Shown here one piece after another: positions 55,191 to 63,679 of a stretch of 64,000 nucleotides of DNA. Both the position numbers and the translations under genes were made by a program. Origin of the DNA: Parasulfuritortus sp049322515 (GTDB lineage Bacteria > Pseudomonadota > Gammaproteobacteria > Burkholderiales > Thiobacillaceae); NCBI GenBank assembly GCA_049322515.1, contig JBMOQW010000029.1, positions 62,001-126,000 of the forward strand, written 5' to 3'. The notes beneath the pieces are model-generated. The model was not told the DNA's origin. It saw only the letters and a list, made by a program, of their open reading frames with translations, and searched no databases. Position 1 is the first letter of the stretch. Every line of letters begins with the position of its first letter.

Positions 55191-56600
55191 ATGGTCCCAT
55201 CCTCCCCGCCCGCCAGCGCCCTGGTCTGGTTCCGCCGCGACCTGCGCCTGGACGACCATGCGCCGCTCTACCATGCCCTGCGGGCAGGCGGCCCCGTGCA
55301 TGGCGTCTTTGTCTTCGATACCGACATTCTCGACCGCTTGGCCGAACGGGCCGACCGCCGCGTGGCGTTCATCCACGACCGGGTGGCGGCCCTGCGCGAG
55401 GCGCTCGTGGCCCGGGGCGGCGGCTTGCATGTCCTGCAAGGTTCAGCGCGTGGGCTGATTCCGGACCTGGCGGCGCGGCTCGGGGTCGCCACGGTCCACG
55501 CCGGGCGTGACTACGAACCGGAGGCGCGCGCCCGTGACGCGGCGGTGGCCGAGGCCCTCGCCGCGCAGGGACGCACGCTGCACCTGTACAAGGACCAGGT
55601 GATCTTCGATACCGACGAGCTGCGCACCGGGGCCGGCCGCCCCTACCACGTCTTCACGCCCTACAAGCGGGCCTGGATGGCCGCGCTGAATCCCTTCTTC
55701 CTGGCGGCCTATCCGGTCGAGAAATATCTCGACCGGCTCGCACCCGGACCGGGTGGCCCGATGCCGACCTTGGCCGAACTCGGATTTCAGGCGACCGACT
55801 TCCCCCCCGCGCCGGCGGAAGACCTCTGGCGGGATTTCCAAACCCGGATCGACCGCTACCGCGACGCCCGCGACTTCCCCGCCGTGAAGGGGCCCTCCTA
55901 TCTGTCCGTGCACCTGCGCTTCGGCACCGTGTCGATCCGCCGCCTGGCCCGGGCCGCCCAGGCACAGGAGAGCGAAGGCGCACGCACCTGGCTGTCTGAG
56001 CTGATCTGGCGGGAGTTCTACCAGATGCTGCTGTGGCACTACCCGGACACCGTAAGCCACGCTTTCCAGACCAAGTTCGACGCCATCACCTGGCCCAACC
56101 CGCCCGGCCACTTCGAGGCCTGGTCCGAGGCACGCACCGGCTATCCGATCGTCGACGCGGCCATGCGCCAGCTGAACCGCACCGGCTACATGCACAACCG
56201 CCTGCGCATGATCGCGGCCTCGTTCCTGGTCAAGGACCTGCATGTCGACTGGCGCCTGGGCGAGCGCTGCTTCGCCGATCGGCTGGTCGACTACGACCTG
56301 GCCGCCAACGTTGGCGGCTGGCAGTGGAGTGCCTCGGTGGGCACCGACGCGCAGCCCTGGTTCCGCATCTTCAACCCGGTCACCCAGTCGGAGAAGTTCG
56401 ACCCGGAAGGCCGTTTCATCCGCCGCTACCTGCCCGAACTCGCCAGCGTGCCAGACCGCTTCATCCACGCGCCCTGGCGCATGACGCCCGACCAGCAGGC
56501 CGCGTGCGGCGTGGTGATCGGGCGCGACTACCCGCCGCCCGTGGTCGATCACGCCCAGGCCCGCGCGGTCACCCTCGCGCTGTTCAAGAAAGCCGCCTGA
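55191..56600 (+). CDS. phrB: Deoxyribodipyrimidine photolyase
   Basis: A 469-residue cryptochrome/photolyase-family protein (E. coli PhrB 472). N-terminal antenna domain starts ALVWFRRDLRLDDHAPLYHA; the FAD-binding domain has WLSELIWREFYQMLLWHYPD, NRTGYMHNRLRMIAASFLVK, and VDYDLAANVGGWQWSASVGTDAQ, where Trp and Asn contact flavin and lesion. It repairs cyclobutane pyrimidine dimers with light. No clear Shine-Dalgarno marks the start; ATG 55191 and ATG 55170 are both possible. It overlaps the next gene (TGATG). Confidence 0.94.
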   Translation: MVPSSPPASALVWFRRDLRLDDHAPLYHALRAGGPVHGVFVFDTDILDRLAERADRRVAFIHDRVAALREALVARGGGLHVLQGSARGLIPDLAARLGVATVHAGRDYEPEARARDAAVAEALAAQGRTLHLYKDQVIFDTDELRTGAGRPYHVFTPYKRAWMAALNPFFLAAYPVEKYLDRLAPGPGGPMPTLAELGFQATDFPPAPAEDLWRDFQTRIDRYRDARDFPAVKGPSYLSVHLRFGTVSIRRLARAAQAQESEGARTWLSELIWREFYQMLLWHYPDTVSHAFQTKFDAITWPNPPGHFEAWSEARTGYPIVDAAMRQLNRTGYMHNRLRMIAASFLVKDLHVDWRLGERCFADRLVDYDLAANVGGWQWSASVGTDAQPWFRIFNPVTQSEKFDPEGRFIRRYLPELASVPDRFIHAPWRMTPDQQAACGVVIGRDYPPPVVDHAQARAVTLALFKKAA

Positions 56601-57133
56601 TGCGCCACGCCCATCTGCTTCCCCATCCCACCACACCCGACCTGGGCATCCACGGCATCGACGTCCGCCTGGACCGGCCACCAGGTGCGCTGCTGCTGAC
56701 CTACACCCTGACCGGCGACCTGGCGCGCCTGCGCATCCCGTCGTCGGTGCCGCCGCGCCGGGTCGATGGCCTCTGGCGGCATACCTGCTTCGAAGCCTTC
56801 GTGCGTGTCGAGGGTGAACGCGGCTACCGCGAATTCAACTTTTCGCCCTCCGGCGAATGGGCGGCCTATGCCTTTGCCGACTACCGCGTGGGCGAACCCC
56901 TGGACCTGGCTGCGCCGCCCCTGATCGAATGTCGCGCCTGCGAGATCGCCCTGGAACTCACGGTCCGCCTGCCCGACCCGGCCTGTCCGGATGTACCCCG
57001 CCTGCGCCTGGCCCTGGCCACCGTGGTCGAGGACAGGCAGGACCAGCTCGCTTACTGGGCGCTCTGCCACACGGCCTACCAGCCCGATTTCCACCATCCT
57101 GACGCCTTCACCCTGGGACTCGACACACCATGA
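56600..57133 (+). CDS. DOMON-like domain protein
   Basis: A 177-residue soluble protein with a beta-sandwich pattern: LLLTYTLTGDLARLRIP, LWRHTCFEAFVRVEGERGYRE, FNFSPSGEWAAYAFADYR, and YWALCHTAYQPDFHHPDAFT. This fits the DOMON-like group found beside cell-wall sugar enzymes; the fold often binds a sugar or haem. No signal peptide. The stop overlaps the NamZ-like gene by 4 bp, suggesting a shared role, possibly in muropeptide recovery. Confidence 0.75.
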   Translation: MRHAHLLPHPTTPDLGIHGIDVRLDRPPGALLLTYTLTGDLARLRIPSSVPPRRVDGLWRHTCFEAFVRVEGERGYREFNFSPSGEWAAYAFADYRVGEPLDLAAPPLIECRACEIALELTVRLPDPACPDVPRLRLALATVVEDRQDQLAYWALCHTAYQPDFHHPDAFTLGLDTP

Positions 57134-58335
57134 AAACCGGCCTCGACCGCCTGCTCGAAGACCCCGCGCTGCGCACCCCGCTGCGCGGCCGCCGGGTCGC
57201 CCTGCTGGCCCATCCCGCCTCGGTGACCGCTGACCTGACCCATGCCCTGGACGCCCTGGCTGCACTGCCCGATCTCAGGCTGACCGCGGCCTTCGGTCCC
57301 CAGCATGGCTTGCGCGGCGACAAGCAGGACAACATGATGGAATCGCCGGACTTCGTCGATCCCCGCCACGGCATCCCGGTGTTCAGCCTCTATGGCGCGG
57401 TGCGCCGGCCGACCGACCCCATGATGGACAGCTTCGACGTGCTCCTGGTCGACCTGCAGGATCTTGGCTGCCGCATCTACACCTTCATCACCACCCTGCG
57501 CTACGTGCTCGAAGCCGCCGCGCAGCATGGCAAGACGGTCTGGGTGCTCGACCGCCCCAATCCGGCTGGCCGGCCGGTCGAGGGCCTGTCCCTGCGGCCC
57601 GGCTGGGAGAGCTTTGTCGGCGCCGGTCCGATGCCGATGCGGCACGGCCTCAGCCTGGGCGAGATGGGCCGCTGGTTCATCCGCCAGCAACAGCTCGACG
57701 TCGACTACCAGGTGATCGCAATGCACGGCTGGCAACCGGATGCGGCGCCTGGCTTCGGCTGGCCCCTGGGCGAACGGGAGTGGATCAACCCAAGCCCGAA
57801 CGCGGCCAACCTGTCGATGGCCCGGGCCTATGCCGGCACCGTCATGCTCGAGGGCACCACCCTGTCGGAAGGACGCGGCACCACCCGGCCGCTGGAACTG
57901 TTCGGCGCTCCGGACCTCGACGCCCCGGCCCTTCTGCGCGCCATGCACGCGATTGCGCCGGACTGGCTGCGTGGCTGCCGCCTGCGCGAATGCTGGTTCG
58001 AACCGACTTTCCACAAGCATGTCGGCCAACTGTGTTCCGGCGTCCAGATCCACGTCGAGACCGGCTACGACCCCACCGCCTTCCAGCCCTGGCGCCTGAT
58101 GGCCCTGGCTTTCAAGGCGATCCGGACGGTGTCCCCCGATTACCCGCTCTGGCGCGATTTCCCCTACGAGTACGAGCACGATCGCCTGGCCATCGACCTG
58201 ATCAACGGCAGCCCGCTGCTGCGCGAATGGGTGGACGACCCGGCCGCCGCCCCGGGCGACCTGGAGGCGCTGGCCCAACCGGATGAACGGACCTGGCGCG
58301 CGGCATGCCAGGCGGTGTTGCTCTACGGCGCTTGA
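57130..58335 (+). CDS. DUF1343/NamZ-like exo-beta-N-acetylmuramidase family protein
   Basis: A 401-residue protein with the family features LAHPASVTADLTHALD, FGPQHGLRGDKQDNM, FDVLLVDLQDLGCRIYTFI, VLDRPNPAGRPVEG, and GTTLSEGRGTTRPLELFGAP. NamZ of Bacillus removes N-acetylmuramic acid from wall fragments. NamZ homologues are often exported; this copy has no signal peptide, so it probably works on imported muropeptide sugars in the cytoplasm. It is coupled to the DOMON-like gene. Confidence 0.85.
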   Translation: MKTGLDRLLEDPALRTPLRGRRVALLAHPASVTADLTHALDALAALPDLRLTAAFGPQHGLRGDKQDNMMESPDFVDPRHGIPVFSLYGAVRRPTDPMMDSFDVLLVDLQDLGCRIYTFITTLRYVLEAAAQHGKTVWVLDRPNPAGRPVEGLSLRPGWESFVGAGPMPMRHGLSLGEMGRWFIRQQQLDVDYQVIAMHGWQPDAAPGFGWPLGEREWINPSPNAANLSMARAYAGTVMLEGTTLSEGRGTTRPLELFGAPDLDAPALLRAMHAIAPDWLRGCRLRECWFEPTFHKHVGQLCSGVQIHVETGYDPTAFQPWRLMALAFKAIRTVSPDYPLWRDFPYEYEHDRLAIDLINGSPLLREWVDDPAAAPGDLEALAQPDERTWRAACQAVLLYGA

Positions 58336-58384
58336 TCCGGGCGACTCAGCTTGAAATACGCGACCGGAACGGCGTGCCGGATTC

Positions 58385-58407
58385 GTCACGACCTTGCGTC
58401 ACGCCTT
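58385..58407 (+). repeat. Short heptamer repeat (copy C)
   Basis: Two GTCACGN heptamers at 58385 and 58398 (13 bp apart). The 23 bp match the core of the arrays at 37.7 and 49.1 kb with a single mismatch (A at 58391). It lies in the 105-bp gap between the convergent NamZ-like and epimerase genes. Confidence 0.75.
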
Positions 58408-58440
58408 CATGCTCCGGGATGGTGGCAGTCGCCCGGTCGG

Positions 58441-59307
58441 TCAAGCCAAGCCCTCACGCACCGTCGGATAGCGCAAGCGATAGCGCAGCTCGGCCTTGAT
58501 CCGGCCATTGCTCAGCCGGCGCGACTCGGTCAGGAAGGTGCGCATCGCCGGGGTCACTGCGGCCATGACTTCGTCCTTGGGCAGGCGCGGCGGTCGCGGC
58601 ACCCCGACATGGTCGGCGACCACGTCGAACCAGTCCCCCATCTTCAGGCCGCTGTCGTCGACCGCGTTGTAGACCCGGTTGCGGGCGCCCCGGAACAGCG
58701 CCGCGATGGCCAGGCCGGCCAGGTCGTCGGCATGGATGTGGTTGGTATGGATGTCGTCTTCCGGCGGCAGGGCCGGCAGCCCCTTGCGTACCCGTTCCTC
58801 GGGCAGTCGGTCACCGGCGTAGATGCCTGGCGCGCGCAGGATCGCGAGCCCGACGCCGACCCGCGCGGCCCAACGGCGCAACTGCCGTTCGGCCGCCTGG
58901 CGCCGCTTGGCCCGGGCATTGGCGGGCCTGGCCGGACGGGTCTCGGCCACCACCGCGCCGGCGCAATCGCCATACACGCCGCTGGTGCTGACGTAGATCA
59001 GGGTGCGGGGTACACTTGCCCGCCTCGCCCCGGTTGAAAGCGCGGCCAGCAGGCGGCCAGTGCGTGGATCGGTCGCCCCGTCGGCCGGCGGCGGGGCGAA
59101 ATGGAACACCACGTCGGCCAACCCGGCCAGGCGCTCGAGACTGCGCCGATCGTCGAGATCGCCCGGCACCGGAATGACCCCGGCCGCCCGTAACGCGCCA
59201 GCGCGTTCGGGCGACCGCAGCAGTCCGTACACACGGGCCTTGCCGCGCAGTTGCCGGGCGGCGCGCAAGCCGACGTCGCCACAGCCGACGATGAGAATTC
59301 GCAACAT
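58441..59307 (-). CDS. NAD-dependent epimerase/dehydratase (YeeZ-like extended SDR)
   Basis: A 288-residue Rossmann-fold protein starting MLRILIVGCGDVGLRAARQL, with the glycine motif GxGxxG, HFAPPP and YVSTSGVYGDC, followed by a NHIHADDLAGLAIAAL segment. The catalytic pair looks incomplete: Ser/Tyr are in STSGVYG, but no YxxxK is seen downstream, as in other YeeZ-like atypical SDRs. Substrate unknown. TTG 59319 is an alternative start. It is divergent from the ferredoxin-reductase gene. Confidence 0.8.
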   Translation of the reverse strand: MLRILIVGCGDVGLRAARQLRGKARVYGLLRSPERAGALRAAGVIPVPGDLDDRRSLERLAGLADVVFHFAPPPADGATDPRTGRLLAALSTGARRASVPRTLIYVSTSGVYGDCAGAVVAETRPARPANARAKRRQAAERQLRRWAARVGVGLAILRAPGIYAGDRLPEERVRKGLPALPPEDDIHTNHIHADDLAGLAIAALFRGARNRVYNAVDDSGLKMGDWFDVVADHVGVPRPPRLPKDEVMAAVTPAMRTFLTESRRLSNGRIKAELRYRLRYPTVREGLA

Positions 59308-59331
59308 GTTCAGCTTCAAAGAGGATTAACG

Positions 59332-60336
59332 ATGTCTCACCAGGTCACTCTGCAACCCAGCGGCCACCAGTTTACCGTGCAGGACGGCGAAACCGTGCTG
59401 GAGGCGGCGCTCCGGGAAAACTTCGCGCTCCCCTATGGCTGCCGCAATGGTGCCTGCGGCGCCTGCAAGGGCAAGGTGCTGTCCGGCGAGGTCGACCACG
59501 GCGCGCACCAGCCGGCGACCCTGCCGCCCGAGGACAAGGCCAAGGGCCTGGCCCTGTTCTGCACCGCCAAGCCGAAGACCGACCTGGTGGTCGAGGCCAA
59601 GGAGATCGGCGCCGCCAAGGACATCCCGATCAAGACCCTGCCCTGCCGGGTCGAGCGCATGGAAAAGCTGGCTCCCGACGTCATGGCCCTGTGGCTCAAG
59701 CTGCCCAGCAATGAGCGGCTGCAATTCCTGCCCGGCCAGTACATCGACATCCTGCTCAAGGACGGCAAGCAGCGCAGCTTCTCGCTGGCCAACGCGCCGG
59801 AACAGGACGAACTGCTGGAACTGCACATCCGCCACGTGCCGGGCGGCATGTATACCGAACACGTGTTCAACGGCATGAAGGCCAAGGACATCTTGCGCAT
59901 CAAGGGGCCGCTCGGCAGCTTCTTTCTGCGCGAGTCGGACAAGCCGGCCCTGTTCCTCGCCGGCGGCACCGGCTTCGCGCCGATCAAGAGCATCCTGACA
60001 CACGCCTTCCACCACGGCACCGACCGCCAGATGGTCCTGTACTGGGGCGCCAAGACCCTGGCCGACCTGTATCAGCCCGACCTGCCCGCGCAATGGCAGC
60101 AGGCGCATGCCAATTTCTCGTTCATCCCGGTGCTCTCGGAGCCCAAGCCGGCAGATGCCTGGCCGGGCCGCACCGGCTTTGTCCACGCCGCCCTCCTGGC
60201 CGATTTCAACGATCTTTCCGGATACGAGGTCTATGCCTGCGGCGCGCCACCGATGATCGAAGCGGCCAAACGCGACTTCACGGCCCGGGGCTTGCCCGAG
60301 GACGCCTTCTACTCGGACGCGTTCTTCTACCAGTAG
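59332..60336 (+). CDS. Ferredoxin-NAD(P)H reductase fusion (CDP-6-deoxy-delta-3,4-glucoseen reductase-like)
   Basis: A 334-residue fusion. The N-terminal plant-type [2Fe-2S] domain has Cys37, Cys42, Cys45 and Cys77 (YGCRNGACGACKG ... LFCTAKP). The FAD domain has LPGQYIDILLKDGKQRSFSLAN, and the NAD(P)H domain FLAGGTGFAPIKSILTHAF and VYACGAPPMIEAAKRDF. This is the AscD/phenol-hydroxylase-reductase plan. It is often annotated as a sugar-dehydration reductase, but no ascarylose genes are nearby, so a general electron-transfer role is likelier. SD GAGGA at 59321. It converges with hemY 2 bp away. Confidence 0.9.
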   Translation: MSHQVTLQPSGHQFTVQDGETVLEAALRENFALPYGCRNGACGACKGKVLSGEVDHGAHQPATLPPEDKAKGLALFCTAKPKTDLVVEAKEIGAAKDIPIKTLPCRVERMEKLAPDVMALWLKLPSNERLQFLPGQYIDILLKDGKQRSFSLANAPEQDELLELHIRHVPGGMYTEHVFNGMKAKDILRIKGPLGSFFLRESDKPALFLAGGTGFAPIKSILTHAFHHGTDRQMVLYWGAKTLADLYQPDLPAQWQQAHANFSFIPVLSEPKPADAWPGRTGFVHAALLADFNDLSGYEVYACGAPPMIEAAKRDFTARGLPEDAFYSDAFFYQ

Positions 60337-60338
60337 CG

Positions 60339-60860
60339 CTATTTCGGCGCGTCAGGCGCGCCCCCGGGCAGCGCGGCCAGCGCCGCCTCGGCAGACTGGC
60401 GGGCAGCGGTCAGTTCACCCACGTCCGTCTTCAAGTCGTGCAGGTACACCCGTGCAACCTCGGACTTGCCCTCGGCCAGGGCGGCATGGGCCGCGACCAG
60501 CGCGACCAGGGGACCGGGGCGGCGCTTGCGGGCTTGGTCGGCGAGGCTCAAAGCATGCCCGGTCTGGCCGCTCAGATAGGCGGCGATGGCCCGTGACAGC
60601 TCGTCCTCGGCCTTGTCGACCCGGCGCCGCTCACGCCAGGCACGCACGTCGGCAGGCAAGCGGAGGGCCAGGTTGACCAGACGGGCCAGGAGGTAGATGG
60701 CGCCGAACAGGAGCAACATCGCCACGGCGGCCAGCACGAAGGACATCTCCAGACGCCAGGGCGGCACCACCACCAGCACATAGCCTTGGTCGAATCGCGC
60801 CGCCAGGGTCACGGCCACCGCCAGGGCAAACAACAGCAGCACCCACAGGGCCGACCGCAT
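60339..60860 (-). CDS. hemY: HemY-like protein, short form
   Basis: A 173-residue protein. The N-terminal part matches the HemY_N domain: two membrane helices (about 3-21 and 38-63) with GYVLVVVPPWRLEMSFVLA and VNLALRLPADVRAWRERRR. Only two or so TPR-like helices follow before the stop, whereas the family is about 390-420 residues. The next gene converges 2 bp beyond the stop, so the missing TPR part is not simply frameshifted downstream. Position after hemX in a hem operon supports the name. The ATG overlaps the hemX stop. Confidence 0.8.
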   Translation of the reverse strand: MRSALWVLLLFALAVAVTLAARFDQGYVLVVVPPWRLEMSFVLAAVAMLLLFGAIYLLARLVNLALRLPADVRAWRERRRVDKAEDELSRAIAAYLSGQTGHALSLADQARKRRPGPLVALVAAHAALAEGKSEVARVYLHDLKTDVGELTAARQSAEAALAALPGGAPDAPK

Positions 60861-61915
60861 CAGGGTGTCTCCGGGGCCAGTGCGCGCAGGGCCGCGAGAC
60901 TGTCGCGCAGGTCGGCGCCCTTGAGTGCGACCGGCACGCGGGCCATGGCCTTGAGATCGCGGGCCACGGCCTCGGTCAGAGGATCGCCGGCCTGGAAATA
61001 GCGCACCAGCCACTGGTGTGCCACCGCGATGTCGGCCTGGAAGGTGGTTTCGTCGCGCTGGAGCAGGGCAAGCCGGGCCGAGAGCAGACGCAATTTCAGG
61101 TTCTCGCGCAGGAAATAATGCTGCGAGGGCGACAGCAGTTCCACGCCCGGGGTGTCAATCCGGCGCAAGCGGACCAACTGCTTGATCTCGGTCCAGGTTT
61201 CCCGGCCCAGGCGGCCGAGCCAGTCGACCGGACCGGAGGCCGGCTCGGACACGGCCGGCTTGACCGTCTCCGGCTCGCTTTCCATCTTCAGCTGATCCAC
61301 CCCGGCGACCAAAGCATCCAGGCGGGCATTGAGGCTGGTCAGGTCGGCGGCGGGCAACAGCTTGAGCCGCGCGGCGTCGTGGGCCACGGCTTCGCGCAAA
61401 CGGTCGAAGCGTGCCTTGCGCATGCGGTTCAAGCGGCTTTCGACGGCTTCCAGGCCGAGCAGCGCGGCGCGCACGTTGCCGGCCATCTGGAGCTGCTGGT
61501 CGGCCAGCAAGAGGGTCTGTTCCAGGTCTGCGAGCAAGCGTTCATCCTGACTCCGGGCGAGGTCCTGGTAAATCGCCTCCAGGGCCAGTTGCTGGCTCTG
61601 GGTTTCCTGCGCCTTGGTTTCCAGGGCACCGATCCGGGTCACCACACTGTCGATGGTCTGGCGCGCGACCTGAGCCGCCGCGCGGGCTTCCTGGCTGGAG
61701 GCATCGAACTGGCCGATGCGGCGGGCGAGCTGCAGTTCCATCTCCTGCACGCGCGACTGCATGAGCCAGAACACCCCGCCGGCGCCGGCGAAGGCCAGGA
61801 TGGCCAGGATCAGGGCCAGGGACGCCAGCCACTCGGCCAGTCGGCTGACCGGCGGGGCGGGCGGGGTCGGCGGGGCGGGCAAGGCGGGGGGAGGCGTCGG
61901 GGGAGCTTCAGTCAT
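60860..61915 (-). CDS. hemX: HemX family protein (uroporphyrinogen-III C-methyltransferase-like)
   Basis: A 351-residue protein: Pro-rich cytoplasmic N-terminus (about 1-23), one membrane helix (about 28-48), a coiled coil (about 55-115), and the HemX domain with LEQTLLLADQQLQMAGNVR and SPSQHYFLRENLKLRLLSAR. It is often misnamed a methyltransferase; no SAM motif is present. The role is probably scaffolding in haem synthesis at the membrane. It overlaps hemD by 8 bp and hemY by 1-3 bp. Confidence 0.9.
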   Translation of the reverse strand: MTEAPPTPPPALPAPPTPPAPPVSRLAEWLASLALILAILAFAGAGGVFWLMQSRVQEMELQLARRIGQFDASSQEARAAAQVARQTIDSVVTRIGALETKAQETQSQQLALEAIYQDLARSQDERLLADLEQTLLLADQQLQMAGNVRAALLGLEAVESRLNRMRKARFDRLREAVAHDAARLKLLPAADLTSLNARLDALVAGVDQLKMESEPETVKPAVSEPASGPVDWLGRLGRETWTEIKQLVRLRRIDTPGVELLSPSQHYFLRENLKLRLLSARLALLQRDETTFQADIAVAHQWLVRYFQAGDPLTEAVARDLKAMARVPVALKGADLRDSLAALRALAPETP

Positions 61916-62696
61916 GGCCAGGATTGAACCAGTCCCGCAGGCCCGCGACAAGCCCGGCATCGCCCGGCGCAGTGGTGACCGCATGGGCCACCCCCCAGGC
62001 GCGCGCCGCGTCGACGATGCGCGGATGCGGCGCGAACAGCGGCGTGGCACGCAACAAATCGGCGCCCTCGGGCCCCAGCAGGCGGACCAGATGGGCAAAG
62101 ATTTCCCGGCTGGTCACGGTCACCGCGGCGATGCCACCGGCCCGCCATTCGGCACGCAAGGGGCTGGCGTCGACCTCTGGGCAGACCCGCCGATAGCATT
62201 CCGCATAGGTCACCTCGGCACCGCGCTGGCGCAGGGTGTCGGCGATGAGTTCGCGGCCGCCCTCGCCGCGAAAGATGATGACTTGCTCACCCGCCACCTG
62301 GGTGAATTCCGGCAAAGCCAGCAGATGTTCGCTGTCGGCGCCTTCTGCAGAAACCCGGACACCGGTCACGCCGACCTCGGCCAGCGCCCGAGCGGTGGCG
62401 TGGCCCACCGCCGCCGCCGCCACCCCCGTCGGCCAGCCGCCATGCCGGGCATGGATTGCCGGCCAGGCCAGCGCAACACAGGTGGGGCTGACGAACACGG
62501 CATGCTGACAGGTGGGCAGGCGCGCCAAGGCGCGTTCGAAGGCGGCCGGATCGGAGGGCGGGACGATCTCCAGGCTGGGGAACAGGACCGGCCGCCCCCC
62601 CGCCTCGGTGATCCTGCGGGCCAGGGGACCAGCCTGCCCGGCCGGTCGGGTCACCAGCACCCCACGTCCAGCCAGGTCACCACGCGCGGGACTCAT
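61908..62696 (-). CDS. hemD: Uroporphyrinogen-III synthase
   Basis: A 262-residue HemD, with the loosely conserved two-lobe pattern GRGVLVTRPAGQAGPLARRI, AVFVSPTCVALAW, IIFRGEGGRELIADTLRQRG and AVTVTSREIFAHLVRLLG. It closes hydroxymethylbilane with inversion of ring D. Sequence identity in this family is always low; the position between hemC and hemX makes the call firm. It overlaps hemC by 4 bp. Confidence 0.93.
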   Translation of the reverse strand: MSPARGDLAGRGVLVTRPAGQAGPLARRITEAGGRPVLFPSLEIVPPSDPAAFERALARLPTCQHAVFVSPTCVALAWPAIHARHGGWPTGVAAAAVGHATARALAEVGVTGVRVSAEGADSEHLLALPEFTQVAGEQVIIFRGEGGRELIADTLRQRGAEVTYAECYRRVCPEVDASPLRAEWRAGGIAAVTVTSREIFAHLVRLLGPEGADLLRATPLFAPHPRIVDAARAWGVAHAVTTAPGDAGLVAGLRDWFNPGHD

Positions 62697-63625
62697 CCGA
62701 CCCGGTGGATCAACTCGGCCAGGAGACGGTCGGCACCCTGAGCAACGAGCGCGCTGGCCACCTGTTCGCCGAGCGCCTCGGGCGCGTCCAGCGCGCCTTC
62801 CGCCTCGGCCCGGTAGAAGCGCACGCCCTCCAGGTCGGCGACGAAGCCGCGCAGATGGAGGCCGCCCTCACGCACCACACAATAGCCACCAATGGGCGCC
62901 TGGCAGCCGCCCTGGAGGGCCCGGCTCATGGCCCGTTCGGCGCGCACGCAGGCCGCCGTGGCGGGATCGTTGAGCGGTGCGAGCAAAGCGGCCACCTCGG
63001 GCTGACCGGCACGGATCTCGATGCCGAGCGCGCCCTGGCCCACGGCCGGCAGGCTTTCCTCGGTGGACAGGATGGCCGTGATGCGCGCGCCGAAGCCCAA
63101 CCGCTTGAGACCGGCGGCGGCCAGGATGATGGCCTCGTACTGGCCTTCGTCGAGCTTACGCAGGCGGGTGTTGACGTTGCCGCGCAAGGTGTCGACCACC
63201 AGATGTGGATAGCGCTCGCGCAACTGCGCCTGGCGGCGCAGGCTGGAAGTGCCGACCCGGGCACCAGGCAGTAACTGGTCGAGGCCGGTGAAGCGATTCG
63301 ACACGAAGGCGTCGCGCGGATCCTCGCGCTCGGGGATCGCTGCCAGCTCGAAGCCCTCCGGCAAGTCCATGGGGACATCCTTGAGGGAATGAACGGCGAG
63401 GTGAGCCCGTCCCTCCAGCATGGCCTGCTCGAGTTCCTTGACGAACAGGCCCTTGCCGCCGATGCGCGACAGGGGCGAATCGAGGATCTGATCACCCTGG
63501 GTGGTCATGCCGAGCAGTTCGACCGTGAGGCCGGGATGCAGGGCCCGCAGGCGATCCCGGACATGGTGGGCCTGCCACAGGGCGAGCTGGCTTTCCCGGG
63601 TGGCGATGATCAATGTATCGGTCAT
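62693..63625 (-). CDS. hemC: Porphobilinogen deaminase (hydroxymethylbilane synthase)
   Basis: A 310-residue HemC. It begins MTDTLIIATRESQLALWQAH; the dipyrromethane cofactor Cys241 lies in ALQGGCQAPIGG. Other conserved parts are GGKGLFVKELEQAML, VHSLKDVPMDLPEGF (catalytic Asp) and GTSSLRRQAQL. It joins four porphobilinogens. ATG 63625 gives standard length; the frame is open upstream. It is divergent from the thioredoxin-like gene and heads hemC-hemD-hemX-hemY. Confidence 0.97.
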   Translation of the reverse strand: MTDTLIIATRESQLALWQAHHVRDRLRALHPGLTVELLGMTTQGDQILDSPLSRIGGKGLFVKELEQAMLEGRAHLAVHSLKDVPMDLPEGFELAAIPEREDPRDAFVSNRFTGLDQLLPGARVGTSSLRRQAQLRERYPHLVVDTLRGNVNTRLRKLDEGQYEAIILAAAGLKRLGFGARITAILSTEESLPAVGQGALGIEIRAGQPEVAALLAPLNDPATAACVRAERAMSRALQGGCQAPIGGYCVVREGGLHLRGFVADLEGVRFYRAEAEGALDAPEALGEQVASALVAQGADRLLAELIHRVG

Positions 63626-63679
63626 GTGGGCGGGTATGAAATGGAAGGATAGAATTCTCGCCGAGAGAGGAGCACGACA

